Source of the DNA: Echria macrotheca
Taxonomy: Eukaryota; Ascomycota; Sordariomycetes; Sordariales; Schizotheciaceae
Direction: 5' to 3'
NCBI GenBank assembly: GCA_030411725.1
Contig: MU839840.1
Span: 620,001 to 684,000, forward strand
DNA: 64,000 nt
The notes beneath the pieces were generated by a model. It did no database searches and was not told the origin of the DNA. It saw only the letters and a list, made by a program, of their open reading frames with translations. A program made the position numbers and the translations under genes. Positions 23,645-35,600 of the stretch are shown here, piece by piece. How positions within the stretch are numbered: position 1 is the stretch's first letter; every line of letters starts with the position of its first letter.

Positions 23645-24838
23645 ATGGCCTTCACGATGCACTCCCACTCGGGCCAGTTCTGCCCCGGCCACGCAAAGGA
23701 CCAGCTCGAGGACATTGTGCGCCACGCCATCCGCATCGGCTTCAAGACCATGGCCCTGACCGAGCACATGCCGCGGACCGAGCTGATCGACCTGTATCCC
23801 GAAGAAGTGTGTATATCCTTAGATACAACCATAAACCATATTTGTTTACTAATTTTCTCCCCTCAAAAAAAAGATGGACCCATCCCCCCAAGCGTCCCTC
23901 GACGCCCTCATGCCGCGCCACCTCGCCTTCCTGTCCGAAGCCCAACGTCTTCAGGAGAAATACGCCTCGCAGATCCACATCCTGATCGGCTTCGAGGGCG
24001 AGTGGCCGCGTCCCGAATTCGGCCCCTTTATCAGGGAATTATACATCTCGGAGCCGTGCGTCGATTTCGTCATCGGCTCGCTGCACCACGCGGCCGGCGT
24101 GCCGATCGACTTTGACAAGGCCATGTATTTGCAGGCGGCGCGGGCTGCTGCTGCTGCTTTCTCCGAGAAATCATCATCCTCTTCCCCTGACGCTTTATCT
24201 AAAGAAGAAGAAGAGGAAACCCTCTGGAATAGGTACTACGACGAGCAGTTCGACATGCTTAGTTCGCTACGACCGGTCGTCGTCGGCCATTTTGATCTGA
24301 TCCGTCTGATGAGCGGGGATCCCGCCCGCGATGTGCGCACCCAATGGCCGGGGACGTGGGAGAGGATTGTGCGGAATTTGGGCGTGATCAGGGGGTATGG
24401 TGGCTGGTTGGAGTGTAATACTAGCGCGCTGAGGAAGGGGTTGACTGAGCCGTATCCTGGGCGGGCTATTGCGACGGTATGTTTCCCCCCCTCCTTATGA
24501 TGAGAGAGTTATGTGTATATATGTGTGTGTGTGCTGAACAGAACCCAAAAAAAAAGGAATGGATAAAAATGGGCGGCAAGTTCACATTCTCGGATGATAG
24601 CCACGGGATTGCCCAGGTCGCTACGAATTATCTTCGCGGGCTGGACTACCTTGAGAGTCTGGGGGTTACGGAGCTGTGGACTTTTCGGAGGCGTCCTGTG
24701 CATCCTGGGACGACGACGACAACGCCGACGCCGGGCGACGGTGAGGACCGCCGAAAGGCTGAGCTTGATGAGGTCGCGGTGCCGTTGGCCGAGTTTAGGG
24801 CGAGTTTGCGGTTGGGAGGAGATGCGGTGCAGATGTAG
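23645..24838 (+). CDS. HIS2: Histidinol-phosphatase (PHP family)
   Basis: It removes phosphate from L-histidinol phosphate in histidine synthesis. Exons are 23645-23806, 23874-24476 and 24557-24838, giving 348 aa (yeast His2 is 335). Intron 1 is GTGTGT..AAG; intron 2 starts GTATGT, and its end could be at 24541 or 24556, both in frame, which would add five residues. Metal-binding PHP motifs appear in order: MHSHSGQFC (residues 5-13), TEHMPR (about 39-44), GFEGEW (near 95), GSLHH (near 118), GHFDLIRL (near 195) and SDDSHG (near 270). An unusual low-complexity insert of Ala, Ser and Glu runs (about residues 133-165) sits between GSLHH and GHFD. The family assignment is strong. The gene converges with xlnR. 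Confidence 0.93.
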
Positions 24839-25721
24839 TAGACTAGTAGATGTGGGTTCATCAAAAATAGAACGGGGCTAGGGAGAGAGAGAGAGAGAGG
24901 TACAGCATGGACTAAGGGTAGACCTAAAATATGGTGCTGAGTGGATCGATCGCCGGATAGAGGTCGAGATAGAGTATACGCTAGACTAGAATCCTAGAGA
25001 CATGCAATGCTCCAACCATTAGGAACCGTATGCACCGCTTGTTATGTGTAACCGAAATAACGGTGGATTATCAGCTACAGGGAAGAAGACCTACGGGATA
25101 TCATGGGCTAAGCTATGAGTATTGGTAAGTACCAAGAAGCGCCCGGCTCATTTTGACATTTGCTGCTTGGGAAAGGGGATTGGATCCCGCAGAGGCTAAC
25201 ACGTCCAGCATCTTGTGCACTACCCAAGGTTCTAACCGGGCCACAATCTAACAAACCCACAGCATTCACCAAAACAACAGCACAATTACTCCAAAGATTG
25301 CATGTAATACATCGCATTCAAGCCAAATCTTACGTCTACATATACACCAGCCCCTGTCCCCCAAACCAAAGCCAATAAACCACCGCCTTGAACCCAAAAG
25401 AGCCAGGACAACTCCTAACCCTCCAGAAAGAAACTCATGTTCCATACGACATCCGTATATTCATCCCATGAGTTGACTTCATGACCAACCGAGACCGACC
25501 GAAACCCAGACCGAACCAGACCAGGTCAGACCAGACCGAAAAGACAAAGAACACCACCATTTCCCCAAAATGTTTGTTTCCCTCCCCTTGCCGTTTTGTT
25601 TTTTGACCCCACCCCAGGAAAGTTAACCAAACTCCGGAACCCAAAACCCAACCAAGTTAAACGTTGTTGTATAGACATAAGTTGAAAGCGAGAGACTTTG
25701 AAACGGATAAAAAATAGAAAT
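24839..25721. other. Convergent intergenic region
   Basis: It holds the 3' flanks of HIS2 (+) and xlnR (-). It includes a (GA)n tract at 24883-24899 and an irregular CAGACC-rich stretch at about 25490-25545. No gene seen. Confidence 0.55.
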
Positions 25722-28660
25722 CTAAAGAGCAAGTCCGGTACCGTCGCCGGTCCACCTGTACAGAGACAAAAGCTCCCGGCGACGTTGATGTTGTTCGCCG
25801 AGATCCTCAGGCACGCGACCGCGGACCTGGGCAAGGGCGCTCCGCATAACTCTGCTGAAGTTACGCTGCAAATTGTTAGCCTTGATCAATACCAGAAAAA
25901 GGTGTTAACGTACCTGATACTCTGTGTTGAGAGTAACTACGCATGCTTCATGTGCGCGGATGATGGTCTCGCACGCCTTGACCACACTGGGTGATGCTTC
26001 AAGCTGAAGCTTGTCGGCGATGAGAAGGAGGAGGAAAGACCCTTGCAGCAGGTAGATGCCGAAGAAGAAGGGCATGAACTCGAGGCCAGGGTCGAACTCG
26101 AGGATGTTGCTGATGGCCTCGGCAGCCGACACGGCATGGCCGGTGGCAGTGATGAAGCCTTGGCTGCTGATCCACAGGTCGTTGTCATCGAGCAGATTGA
26201 TGGGGTCCCATTTGCCGGTGAGTAGGATGTGGAGGACGTGCATAACGTGGGTGCCATAGGCCATGACGATGCGCGTCTGGATATCGCTCTCCGTCATCCG
26301 GCTGGAGCTGGTGTGCACACTATGGACGCTCTGTACCGAAGGCGTGCCCACGTCGTGGGGAAGGTCGTTGGCCGTGGGAACACCGGCGGCCTCGGCAGCC
26401 TTCTCATCCGCTGCCTGTGCCTGGGCGCTGAGGCTGAGGTGTCGCTGCTCGAATTTCTTCAAGCTCTGCTCGTACGCCTCGAGGTGACGGGTGATCTCGG
26501 CAGTCTGGTCATCCCACTCCCGCGAAGATCGGAAGCCGACGCCGAAGCGAGGGTGGTTTCTCGCATGATGCAAGTCCACGATCTCGCCGAGGATGGTCAT
26601 GAGCGGGAGGAAGTAGCCGAAGATGCTGTGGCCGGTGCATTCGAATGACGGCCCGCGGACGCGGAGCGTCTGGGCCGAGGCGGGGTCTGAAGCTAGAACG
26701 CTGGGGTCGGTGTAGGCGTGGAAGTTGCCGTTCTGGTAGTCGGTGTCGTCCATCGGCTGGAGCAGGCCATCGCACTCAATGTCGAGCAGGAAGAGCGGGC
26801 GGTTGTAGCAGAGGGCGAGGTGGCGGTCGACGACGTAGACGAGCCACCAGATGCGGCGTCGCTCCTCGCGCTCCTCCTCGGTGATAACACCAGGCACGTT
26901 GATCTCACCCTCGGCCTCGCCGTCGGCGTCCAGGTCATTGGACCCGTTCTGGTGAGGCTGCATCGAAGGCGCGTTCTGCGGCAGCTCGCGGCCAAGCTTG
27001 AGCTCGCGCGCCAGCGACCACGCCGCGTTCCACCACCGCAGGCTAGCACCCTTGTACTCGCTTGCCGAGACGACAGTGGCCAGGTGGATATACGTGACCA
27101 CATCGTCGAGCGTCCCTGCGGCGCCAAACGCACCCGTCTCGCCCGTGAGGGCATCCATGCTGATGGACCCGGGGAGCGCAACGCCCAGACCGCCTAGCGC
27201 GACGCCGTCAGCGATCGGGCTGGAGACGGGCGACGCCTCTTCTGACGGCGTGTGGATGAGCGGCTTGAGCAGGCTGACGGTGAGCTCAAGGAGTTTCTGG
27301 CAGATCTTGCCGCGGGCCGATGGCACACTCGTGAGGAAGGGAGCGTCGCTGGTTTGTGCAGCCACCCAGAGCATGCTGGCTAGGAGGGCTGGTTGGCACT
27401 GACGAGGCTTAGTAGGGTGCAGGAAGGACCGCTTTCGGAACACGAACCCCAAAACGTAAGGCGACATGGGGTGCATCTGGGCCGACGACGAGCTGGCGAA
27501 GTAGAGGTCGATCAGATCGCACGCCAGTGATACCGGGATCATGTTGCCCAGGTGCGGGAGGAGCGGCTCGAGGACCGGGTAGCGGGACTGCGAGTGTCCG
27601 TAGCCGCTCGCGGGCATGTGCGAGGCGAACTGGGGAGGCGGCGAAGACATGTTCATCCAGCCGGGCGACGTCGTCTCGGCACCCATGGGGTAGGCGCTGA
27701 GCGGACTGGTCCCGAGGCGGAATGAGTTGGGACCGTTGGCCGAGTAGCCGGTAGGACTCTGTGTCTGCAGAGCGTAGGGGAGATCCGGGTAGCTTGACAT
27801 GTTGCCCTGGTTGGAGCCGTATGGCGCATGCCCGCCGCCATTCATCATGTGGCCGCCCATAGGCTGGCGGTCATAGGCAGGGTGCACATTTCCGTAGCCG
27901 TTGAGGTCCAGCGGGCCGGGGCTGTCGAGATGGTCTCTGTCCATGGCACCGGGGTGGCTCGTCATGTGTGAGGGATGGCCCATATCGCCCAGGCTGTCCA
28001 TGCTTCCCGTCCTTTGACTCCTCATCGAGTCGTCTGCCATCTCGCTCATCTTGTCATTGTTCGACTGCTGTTCACCCGAGATCGCCTTGCTGTTGCCATT
28101 GCTGTCGCTGCGGTTCTCCGAGGACTGGTTCTCGCCTCCTTCCGTCTTCCCGTTTGACTGTGCTGCGGCGGCAGCCTGAGCCGCAGCCTGCTGTGCGAGA
28201 TCTTTCCTCGAGGCCTTGCCGCGCTTCTTGCGCTCTCTGATGTACTCGCAGCCCAGTCCGAATTCTGGCCCCGTCAGCTGGTGCGGTCCGCAAAGGCAAC
28301 AGATCAAAACCTACCGATGCAATGGGCACAGGGGTGCTGGCCATCACACTTTGTCCGGAGCTGGTTGCACTGGTCGCACGCCCGGCTGATTCTCCTGCGG
28401 ATGGGGCCGGCAGCTCCCGTTGCCCTCGCGGCGGGCCCATATGGGTGCTGGCGGTGTTTCTGTTGTGGGCCGGCCCTGGCGAGATGTGGGTTGTGAACTC
28501 CTACATGTTGTTGGAGCTGCTGGAGGGCGTAGTGAGACCCCTGGGCCAGCGTGTCGAGTCCTGCGTGGAGATGCCCATTGGGGACGTGGCCGTTGGACAG
28601 GAGTGTGGTCGAGGGGATGGTATGGTAGGGAGAGAAGCGGTGGAGCGGATTAGACAACAT
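25722..28660 (-). CDS. xlnR: Xylanolytic/cellulolytic transcription activator XlnR/XYR1
   Basis: This zinc-cluster activator turns on xylanase and, in Sordariomycetes, cellulase genes; it corresponds to Trichoderma Xyr1 and Neurospora XLR-1. Exons are 28660-28315, 28264-25914 and 25865-25722, with introns of 50 and 48 nt. The protein is 946 aa (Xyr1 is about 940). The first intron splits the Zn2Cys6 cluster: C95, C98, C105, C111 and C114 are in exon 1 and C121 in exon 2, as in relatives. The basic stretch RERKKRGKASRKD follows, then a long Gln/Ser/Gly-rich linker. The fungal transcription-factor middle domain begins near residue 350 (RYPVLEPLLPHLGNMIP). The conserved C-terminus (AYGTHVMHVLHILL; ALYRWTGDG-type ending) is complete. 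The first in-frame ATG is MLSNPLHRFSPY, as in relatives; a frame extension upstream lacks an ATG. A region of nearly 12 kb without genes lies upstream. Confidence 0.96.
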
Positions 28661-29650
28661 CTTGACTGTGAGGACCGGTGATAGCTCGGATGGAATCGGC
28701 GAGGCCAAGGAAAAAGGTGAAAGAGGGAATTAGTTAATAAAGGGTCGTCAAGACCACGAATTACATGTGAGAGACGGGCGGCTCCTAGCGAATGCGGGCA
28801 GTTGGTTGAAGCTCTGCTACGTCTGCGATGGGGAGGAAGACGATATGAGAAGTCGTCGACGGTGAGGATGGGAGATGGGAGATATCTATATCTGAGCTCT
28901 TGGCGGAAGTGGTTGGCGAGCTGCCGGAACGGCAGCCAGACTGGCCAGCGGTAGTCAGACGGTCCGAAAGAAAGCTTCCCTGTGGGGAAAGGTCAGTGAC
29001 AGGCATGAGCATTAATGGAGTGGTGGAAAGCATGACAGAGACCAGCCAGACGGTGGGAGGAGATCAACACGGTTGAGAATAAGGACGGCACGGCCATCTG
29101 CACGATGGACGCAAGAACCAACACCGGCATGGCGGGGTTGGGGTGTGGGAGACTTGGGGTGGACGGCCCAGCGGACAGGGGGGTGGTATGGGAAACGGGC
29201 GTTGTCGAGAACGTGGAGGCAGGGAAGGTGATCGCCAACCTACGGTATGTGAGAACGGCTGTGACTGTAGGCCTGGCCTGGCCTCTCTTTTCCTCTCAGT
29301 CACTCTCCTTTCCAGCCAAGTTTCCCCCGTCAGCTGCAAGCTTTCCAGACTGATATTTGCTGCCCACGGCGACCTCGTCGGCCTTGAGCTACCAGCGATG
29401 TGCCGTATAGTGCTCGTGAGGGGCCGGAGCCAGCAGGGCGAGCCAAAAGGGCCAACGGATGCCGGATTTGAACAGGGGCGCAAGTCGGTAGATTCTGGAG
29501 CGGTTCCTGCCTCTCCCACGCTGCTGGCCGCGACTTGTGTGTGTAGTCTTGGCGTGCAGCTCCTAGCAGGACGAGCTTATTGTCGAAGGCGAATTCGATT
29601 GGCGACTGGGTCGACCTCGTCAGGTCCAGGACAATATCGAGTATCAAGTT

Positions 29651-29670
29651 TATATTGCGAGGTCAATATA
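29651..29670. repeat. Short perfect inverted repeat
   Basis: TATATTG (29651-29657) and CAATATA (29664-29670) form a 7-bp palindrome around six bases, about 1 kb upstream of the xlnR start. Confidence 0.6.
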
Positions 29671-32600
29671 AGCGGCGGGACGGGATGTGCTTTTGGGGTG
29701 CGAGGCAGGTGTGCGCGAGCTCAAGCACGAGTGGGTAGCGTTGGGGCGCGAAGAGGAGACGACGGGCGGGATTTCTGGAGCGGCTTTTGGAGAAGACCTC
29801 GTCAGGGCCTACGGTGAGGATATATGGCCCTCTTTTTTTCCCTTCATCAGCGAGCGTGGAGAAAGGTGCCGGCCAGGGTTGGTCATCCAGCAGGGGCGAG
29901 CATGCTGGTCTTGGTGGAGAAATCTGCCCGGTCTCGTCGTAGTGCCCCAGAGAGGATACGCAGCTGGCCCCTCATCGGAGTCCATCGAGGCCACAATACC
30001 GCCGTCGCCCTCGATCCGGTGTGCGCGCCCACCGTCGCATCACGCCGGCACCGGGGGCGCTGGAGGGTCGCCTCCGCTGTACCCCTCTCGCGCCTCACGG
30101 GTCGCCGTCCGCAGAGGCAGCGGCGGAGAGAGAGAGACGCGGAGAGGGGGAGCTTGGTGGTTGACGAGGTGGCTTGTGCCATCCCTACCCATAGGAGGCT
30201 TGGCAGAGTCTTTGCTCGGCCACAGTGTCGCCGAAGGGGCATCATCACATCATGGAGCTGGCCGCATGCTGACTTGGGAAGTTGGGGTCGGCTTCGGAGA
30301 CTCGGGGCCAGGCCGGATCGGTTGGCAGACAGACGCACACCATGGAAGGCTTCCCCTCTTGACGAATGCTCCTTCAGGGCGACTTTGCCCTGCACGTCGC
30401 ACCGCTCGCAGCAACCCCTGTCGCTTAACCTGGGAGCCGCTCTCATGGCAAGTCTGGCTCAACCTCCGCCCTCCAGATGGATATCGCCCATCCAGATCCG
30501 CCCTCCTCCGTTTCCGCTATACCACCCAGCCGTGTGCTAACGCGCGCCGTGGTATATGTGCCTGCTGTTATGCCTCCGGGGGGCGGACGACGAGTCTTCC
30601 ATGTTTGTCGAACCATTCCATGGCAGCTTTTGGTATGCCAAGACCCGCGAGAGTGTTGAGATTGCCTTTGTTCAAACTGGCCGCCATGTTTGAGCATTCG
30701 GACGGTGACGTTTTTGCCTCGCTGTGGTTCGAAACTCCAGATCGCTGCGGATGTCGAGATCTGGGGTGGCCGCCTGCCGTTCTGCTGAGGGTGTGCAGCC
30801 CATCGACGTGTAGTGACGGCGGCAGATGACTGACGGTATTTTCTCTCTGCTGCCTTCTGGGTTCCCCGCGCGGTGCGGTTCCATCGTATTTGGGCGTCGT
30901 CAAGCATTTCCGTTTGGTGTGTGGGTCTGCGCCTGGAAATCTGAAATCTCTGCTGAAGTCGGACTGGACACCGCTGTAGAAGGCAGCTATGACCGCCTGC
31001 TAACGTTAACACCAGCTAGCTGACTCAGGTTGTTCACACCGCTACCAGCACGCTAAAACCAAACACCTGCCATACCGGCGCTAGGTAAGTGAAATTGCCC
31101 CACCGCAACGACGAAGACCAGGCAGGCACTGGGCCTGAAATTTTTACATCCAAATTCCATTTCTCCGTATCACGGCACTGCAATCACATTTTGAAAATCA
31201 TGCGCCAATCCCCAACCGTTCGTTTGCCTCCAGTCTCGACTTCCTGAAAATACCTCGTCCACGCTCGTCGACAGACACAAGCGATGTTCTTTCGTTGCGC
31301 CTCAGCCCAGGCCACTTGGTGGACAGTGTTGCGGCAGAGACAGAAGTCCAATTAAGCGATGGCGTGGATTCTACGAGAGCTTCGTGTGCGCATTAATATC
31401 TGTTGCATTGACAATCATCGTCTGTCCATCGGAACTGGCGGTACCACATGACAATTTCCGCCACTTCGATCAGGACGAGGCCTTGAGCGATCCAAAAGGT
31501 CAGAGCTTTTGTTTGGGTCTGTTGTCTCGCTGATGGTCTTCTGGTTCTCGTCGAAATTGCAGCGCATCCGCAGCTCGTGTTGAGGCCGCTACGAGACGAT
31601 GGTTGTGGCGGCAGCTCAATATCGACGACCTTAAGTCAGGCAATTATCGGCCGAGATAGCGACGAGGATTCTGGTCCAGCGAAGCTAGTCAGTTGCGGAT
31701 TGAAACAAGTCGACGCTCCGGAAGCCAATCACGCAGAGCCTCAATCTAAACACCTGCAGTCAAACTTCCCTCTTGGGACCAAAACGCAATGCGAGCACAG
31801 TCCAACAGCGGTGCCTGCCCTCCGGCAGTGCGCAGAATCGACGACAGAATATCGTCCCGAGCAGCAGGAGCACACATGGGCGCCATAATCACGGCCTGGA
31901 GACAGGATACACGAGACGAGCGGCGATCTGGGGCCAAGCCCGCTTCTACACAGGTGACTGTGTTCGCCATGTGCATGATGGGGTGCAGCGAGACCCGCCC
32001 CCTCTTTCCAGGAAACAAGAGTCGGACCAAGCGAGCTGAGTGCTCGCCTCAAACAGGCAGTCCGCCGCGAATCGAGTCTCGTCGTCGACGCCCTCACCGA
32101 GATCACCGATGTCTGACGTCCAAAGGCCCCGTCAGGCGGTCTTGTTGCCATTATTCGACTCTTCCGAGCCCGGTACTGGCTGATGCACCTCGTGGTGGTA
32201 CCTGAATTCTAGATTGCCAGCATCCCACGGCTCAGCTTCCGCAACGGTCCTGGTTGGGGACATCCGCCCCCTCGTTAGAGTTGTTTGCTCTCTCCGCTGC
32301 CTTCTTGGGGTGGTGGCTGGCGGGGAGCGGGCGACTGGGCGACTTGGGTCGACTGCCGCCGGAGCTGACGGAACGGGACCCTCCTTCGCAAGTGCCGTCC
32401 ACTGTTCCACAGAGCTCCACAACTGCACAGGAACCATCGACACCACCAAAAGCTGCAAGGCAACGCCGTTCACCTGGATGGCTGTGATATCAAGAGCTTC
32501 TGCCTATCGCCCAACGGCCTCACCTTATTTCCCTGAGCGGTATTCTGGTCGTCGAGGACCCAGTTCGATGACGCCGTAACGGTCGTCCCTCTCGGCAATC

Positions 32601-35600
32601 AAAAGAATTGATCCAGAAGCCTGCCGTTTCTGCGCCACTAGATTAGGTTTTCTCTGGGCTTGGAAGGCCTGCTGGATCCCTCCCACCTCAGCACGACATG
32701 GCCGGCCGACGGACCGAAACTCCACATGCAAGCAAGATCGCGCGCACACCGTTGAGGCGTCTGGGCGCTCTGATTCGCCCTCCCCACACGGCGACCCTGT
32801 CCGGGCATGTGGCTCTGAAATTTGGCCGGCCAATGGATTCCCCGGTCTGGCGCCACATCGCTGAAGTGTGCCCGAAACCCCCGGCCCCCCTGACAGGTCT
32901 CGCAGACGTGTCAAACATGGAGATTTCCGTCTCTTACTGTTCTTGCGCGCGGGAACAAGTTCTCCCTGTGCGCGGCTTGGACGTCGATGTTGGACGTGCA
33001 CCACTCCTCTCAGGTGACAGAGTGCAGCGCCGCAGCACCGCGGCGGCTCTCAGCCCCCAGGCGCACGAACAGGGACATGGTTGTCTTCCAAATTCTGGTC
33101 CCCGTTCCCATAAGCGCGACTCTCACACGAACTGGCCGAATCCTCCAATCTACATCGCAAATTCGCCCATCATGCGCGCTTCACTCGTCACGGTGCTTCC
33201 GTGGCTCCGTGGCTTCCACGTGGCGAACCAGCGGTCCTCTTTCCCATGTGCTCAAAAGCGTTAGCCACCACCGCCCGGTGTTCGCTCGTGTTTCATTCCG
33301 AAAGCCACACTCCAGGGGGCTTTGCTGGTTATCTCGGTGCAATGTGAAACTTCACCGTTGGGAATGCCTTTCAGCCTAGCCTCGAACGGGACGGGAGTGG
33401 CCTTGGCCGTATCCAGGAACTGGGGTTCGTCGAGGGCCACAGGACGCGGCGAACCCATCGTCTGCCGTCTCGTTTCTGCGCTTCCCAACTGGCGGACGAG
33501 ACGAGACGACACAGCATCTTGCTGGCGGGAAACAACGCTCCACCCCCGAGATGGTGGCATCGGCACCTACCGATCAAAAGTCTCCGCTGTTCTCCACCAC
33601 CTACTCCCGCCGCGGGGATACAAGATCGATGGCAGCATATACTAAGCTTCCCTCCTGACGGACCTGCCGACAATGCTTGCCACATGGTGCAATTTGGCAC
33701 TCTTTATTACCTGGCCATTCCTGCGCTCCTCTGGAGCAATGAGGTGGCAGGGTGCCTGCGAGTGGACAGGAAGCCTTGTTTATCGGTTCAGGTGTAATAT
33801 ATTCCGACATATCGGTCCCCACCACGGTCGACGGGACGGGGACCGCCTTTCCACCACACTGTCAGACAACGCAACCCAGTCCTAGGTAGTGCTCACTCAC
33901 ATCACAATCCCTTCTCGACATGCCGGGCCTGCGATCTGCTCACCAACTCACCTTCCCCTTCAAGTTGGAGGACGACAAGCTGCGGTCCCACTGACAGCTG
34001 CACCCCATGCCAAGACCCGGCATTGTTTTCGACGGCATCATAGGGCCGCACTAGGTTAGACTCGACCAAGAGGAGCCTTACTTTCAGCTCCGTCCCGGGG
34101 CAGCCATTCAACGTCCGGAAGTGAAACAGAGCGACGGACCTGGAGCAGCTGCGTGAACTCCAACACCAGGTCCACCTGAAGCGAGCCACGGGGATTTTCC
34201 GCCCCGAGTCAACAAACCGCTAGTCACGGCGCCGAGCCGCTGTCGAGCGGAAGCAGGTCCACAGGGGTCCACGAGCTAGCTGCAAGTTTCAAGCAGGTAC
34301 TGCGAGGAAGGAAACCTGGTCAGAAGACTAGGGCGCGGTGCAACATCATATTGAGGCTTGCCGCTCTTCGAATCGTCATCTATCTCCTACACAATGGGGT
34401 CCGCCCAATCGACGACGGCATTCCCTCACATGATCGCTTGACAGCCAGCCAATAGCACGGCCGTGTCGCGCACCTGTCGGCAGAGATATAGAGGCCGACA
34501 TATTAATTCCACGTGCAGGTCCTCGTCAAAAGATGGCTGGGTCCGCTGGACACGCCCAGCCTTCTATCCGGCTTGTGATCGCGGATCACGCTTGACAGAC
34601 CCCGAGGTCTCATCGCGGGCTGGACCGTTGGACAGGGGCCTCGTCGTAGACGCCCGTTGATCTCATCGAGAAGCGCAGCCGTCTCCATCCCCATTCGGCG
34701 TCCCCTGCATAGTCGAGAGGTGTATATGACCGGAAGTGATGGGCGGCGTTATATTGAGTTTAATTAAGAGGGCAATATCAAGCATCACCCATGCTGGACG
34801 TCAACGGCCGCGCTTCTAGACAGAGTGCGAGACTAACAGGCGCGCCCGTGGCAGACCGAGATTTTGTTTTTGCGCAGCAATAAACATCTGCGACAAGCAT
34901 AATTCGGAGCATAACGTTCGAGACGAGAACGCACACTAAACAGTCCGGCAGATGGGAAATGGCCGTTTGTCAGGGTCCATACCCCACTCGGGAGAGGAGC
35001 TACGCATCCGAAGTCTAGGAACGGCCTTCCGATCACATCTGTTTGTCGAGCCACGGGCAATATCAGCGTGGTCCGGATGGGCCTGGAAGCCGTCTCGAGA
35101 TTGTTCTTTTGGTGGTTCCTCATGCTCGTGGTCCCGGAGGCGGCTCACCTAGCACTCGGATCGGGCAAGCGCCAAACCTGGGAGCTTCGGTGCTCGTTGT
35201 TGAAGAGCGATTGAGATTCAGGACGACCCCGGCCCCTGATCAGCTCGGGCGACCAATCAGTGGGGAGGATGGTCGGCAGCGCTGTGCCCCGGCCTCCATG
35301 GGCCCTTGTGCCCTCGTGTCAAGGTGTCAATCTTCGGGACCTCCACCCTCAATGCGGTTGCTCCTCCGCCTAGGGTTCCGTTTTAGCGGCCCTAACGGCA
35401 TTCTCAAAGCTTAAAGCCCACAGGCCACAGGGGCCGTATTGCGGGGAAGAGAATTTGGGTGGCATTCCGCACCTGGAGACGACGAACTGCACGGGAAGCC
35501 CCTCAAAACCACCGGCCAGTTGCTGTGGTTCGCAAGGGGACCTTCTTCGATCCGCATCCGCGCCCAGCATCTCGAGACTCGTGGGTTTTGAGATGTACTT

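Noticed and set aside
28661..28708. N-terminal extension of XlnR beginning at 28708
   Set aside because: That position is TTG, not ATG. The first ATG gives MLSNPLHRF, which matches the start of Sordariomycete relatives.
29687..30829. A 380-codon plus-strand frame in the xlnR upstream region
   Set aside because: It overlaps other long frames on both strands (for example 29824-30540 and 29883-30446), has no recognisable domain and has the Arg/Ser/Pro-rich composition of translated GC-rich non-coding DNA.
31270..31890. A possible spliced gene with a hydrophobic segment (GFYESFVCALISVALTIIVC) joined to the frame at 31577-31888
   Set aside because: The hydrophobic part lacks an upstream in-frame ATG, the donor GTCAGA is weak and the product resembles nothing. 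I could not support it.
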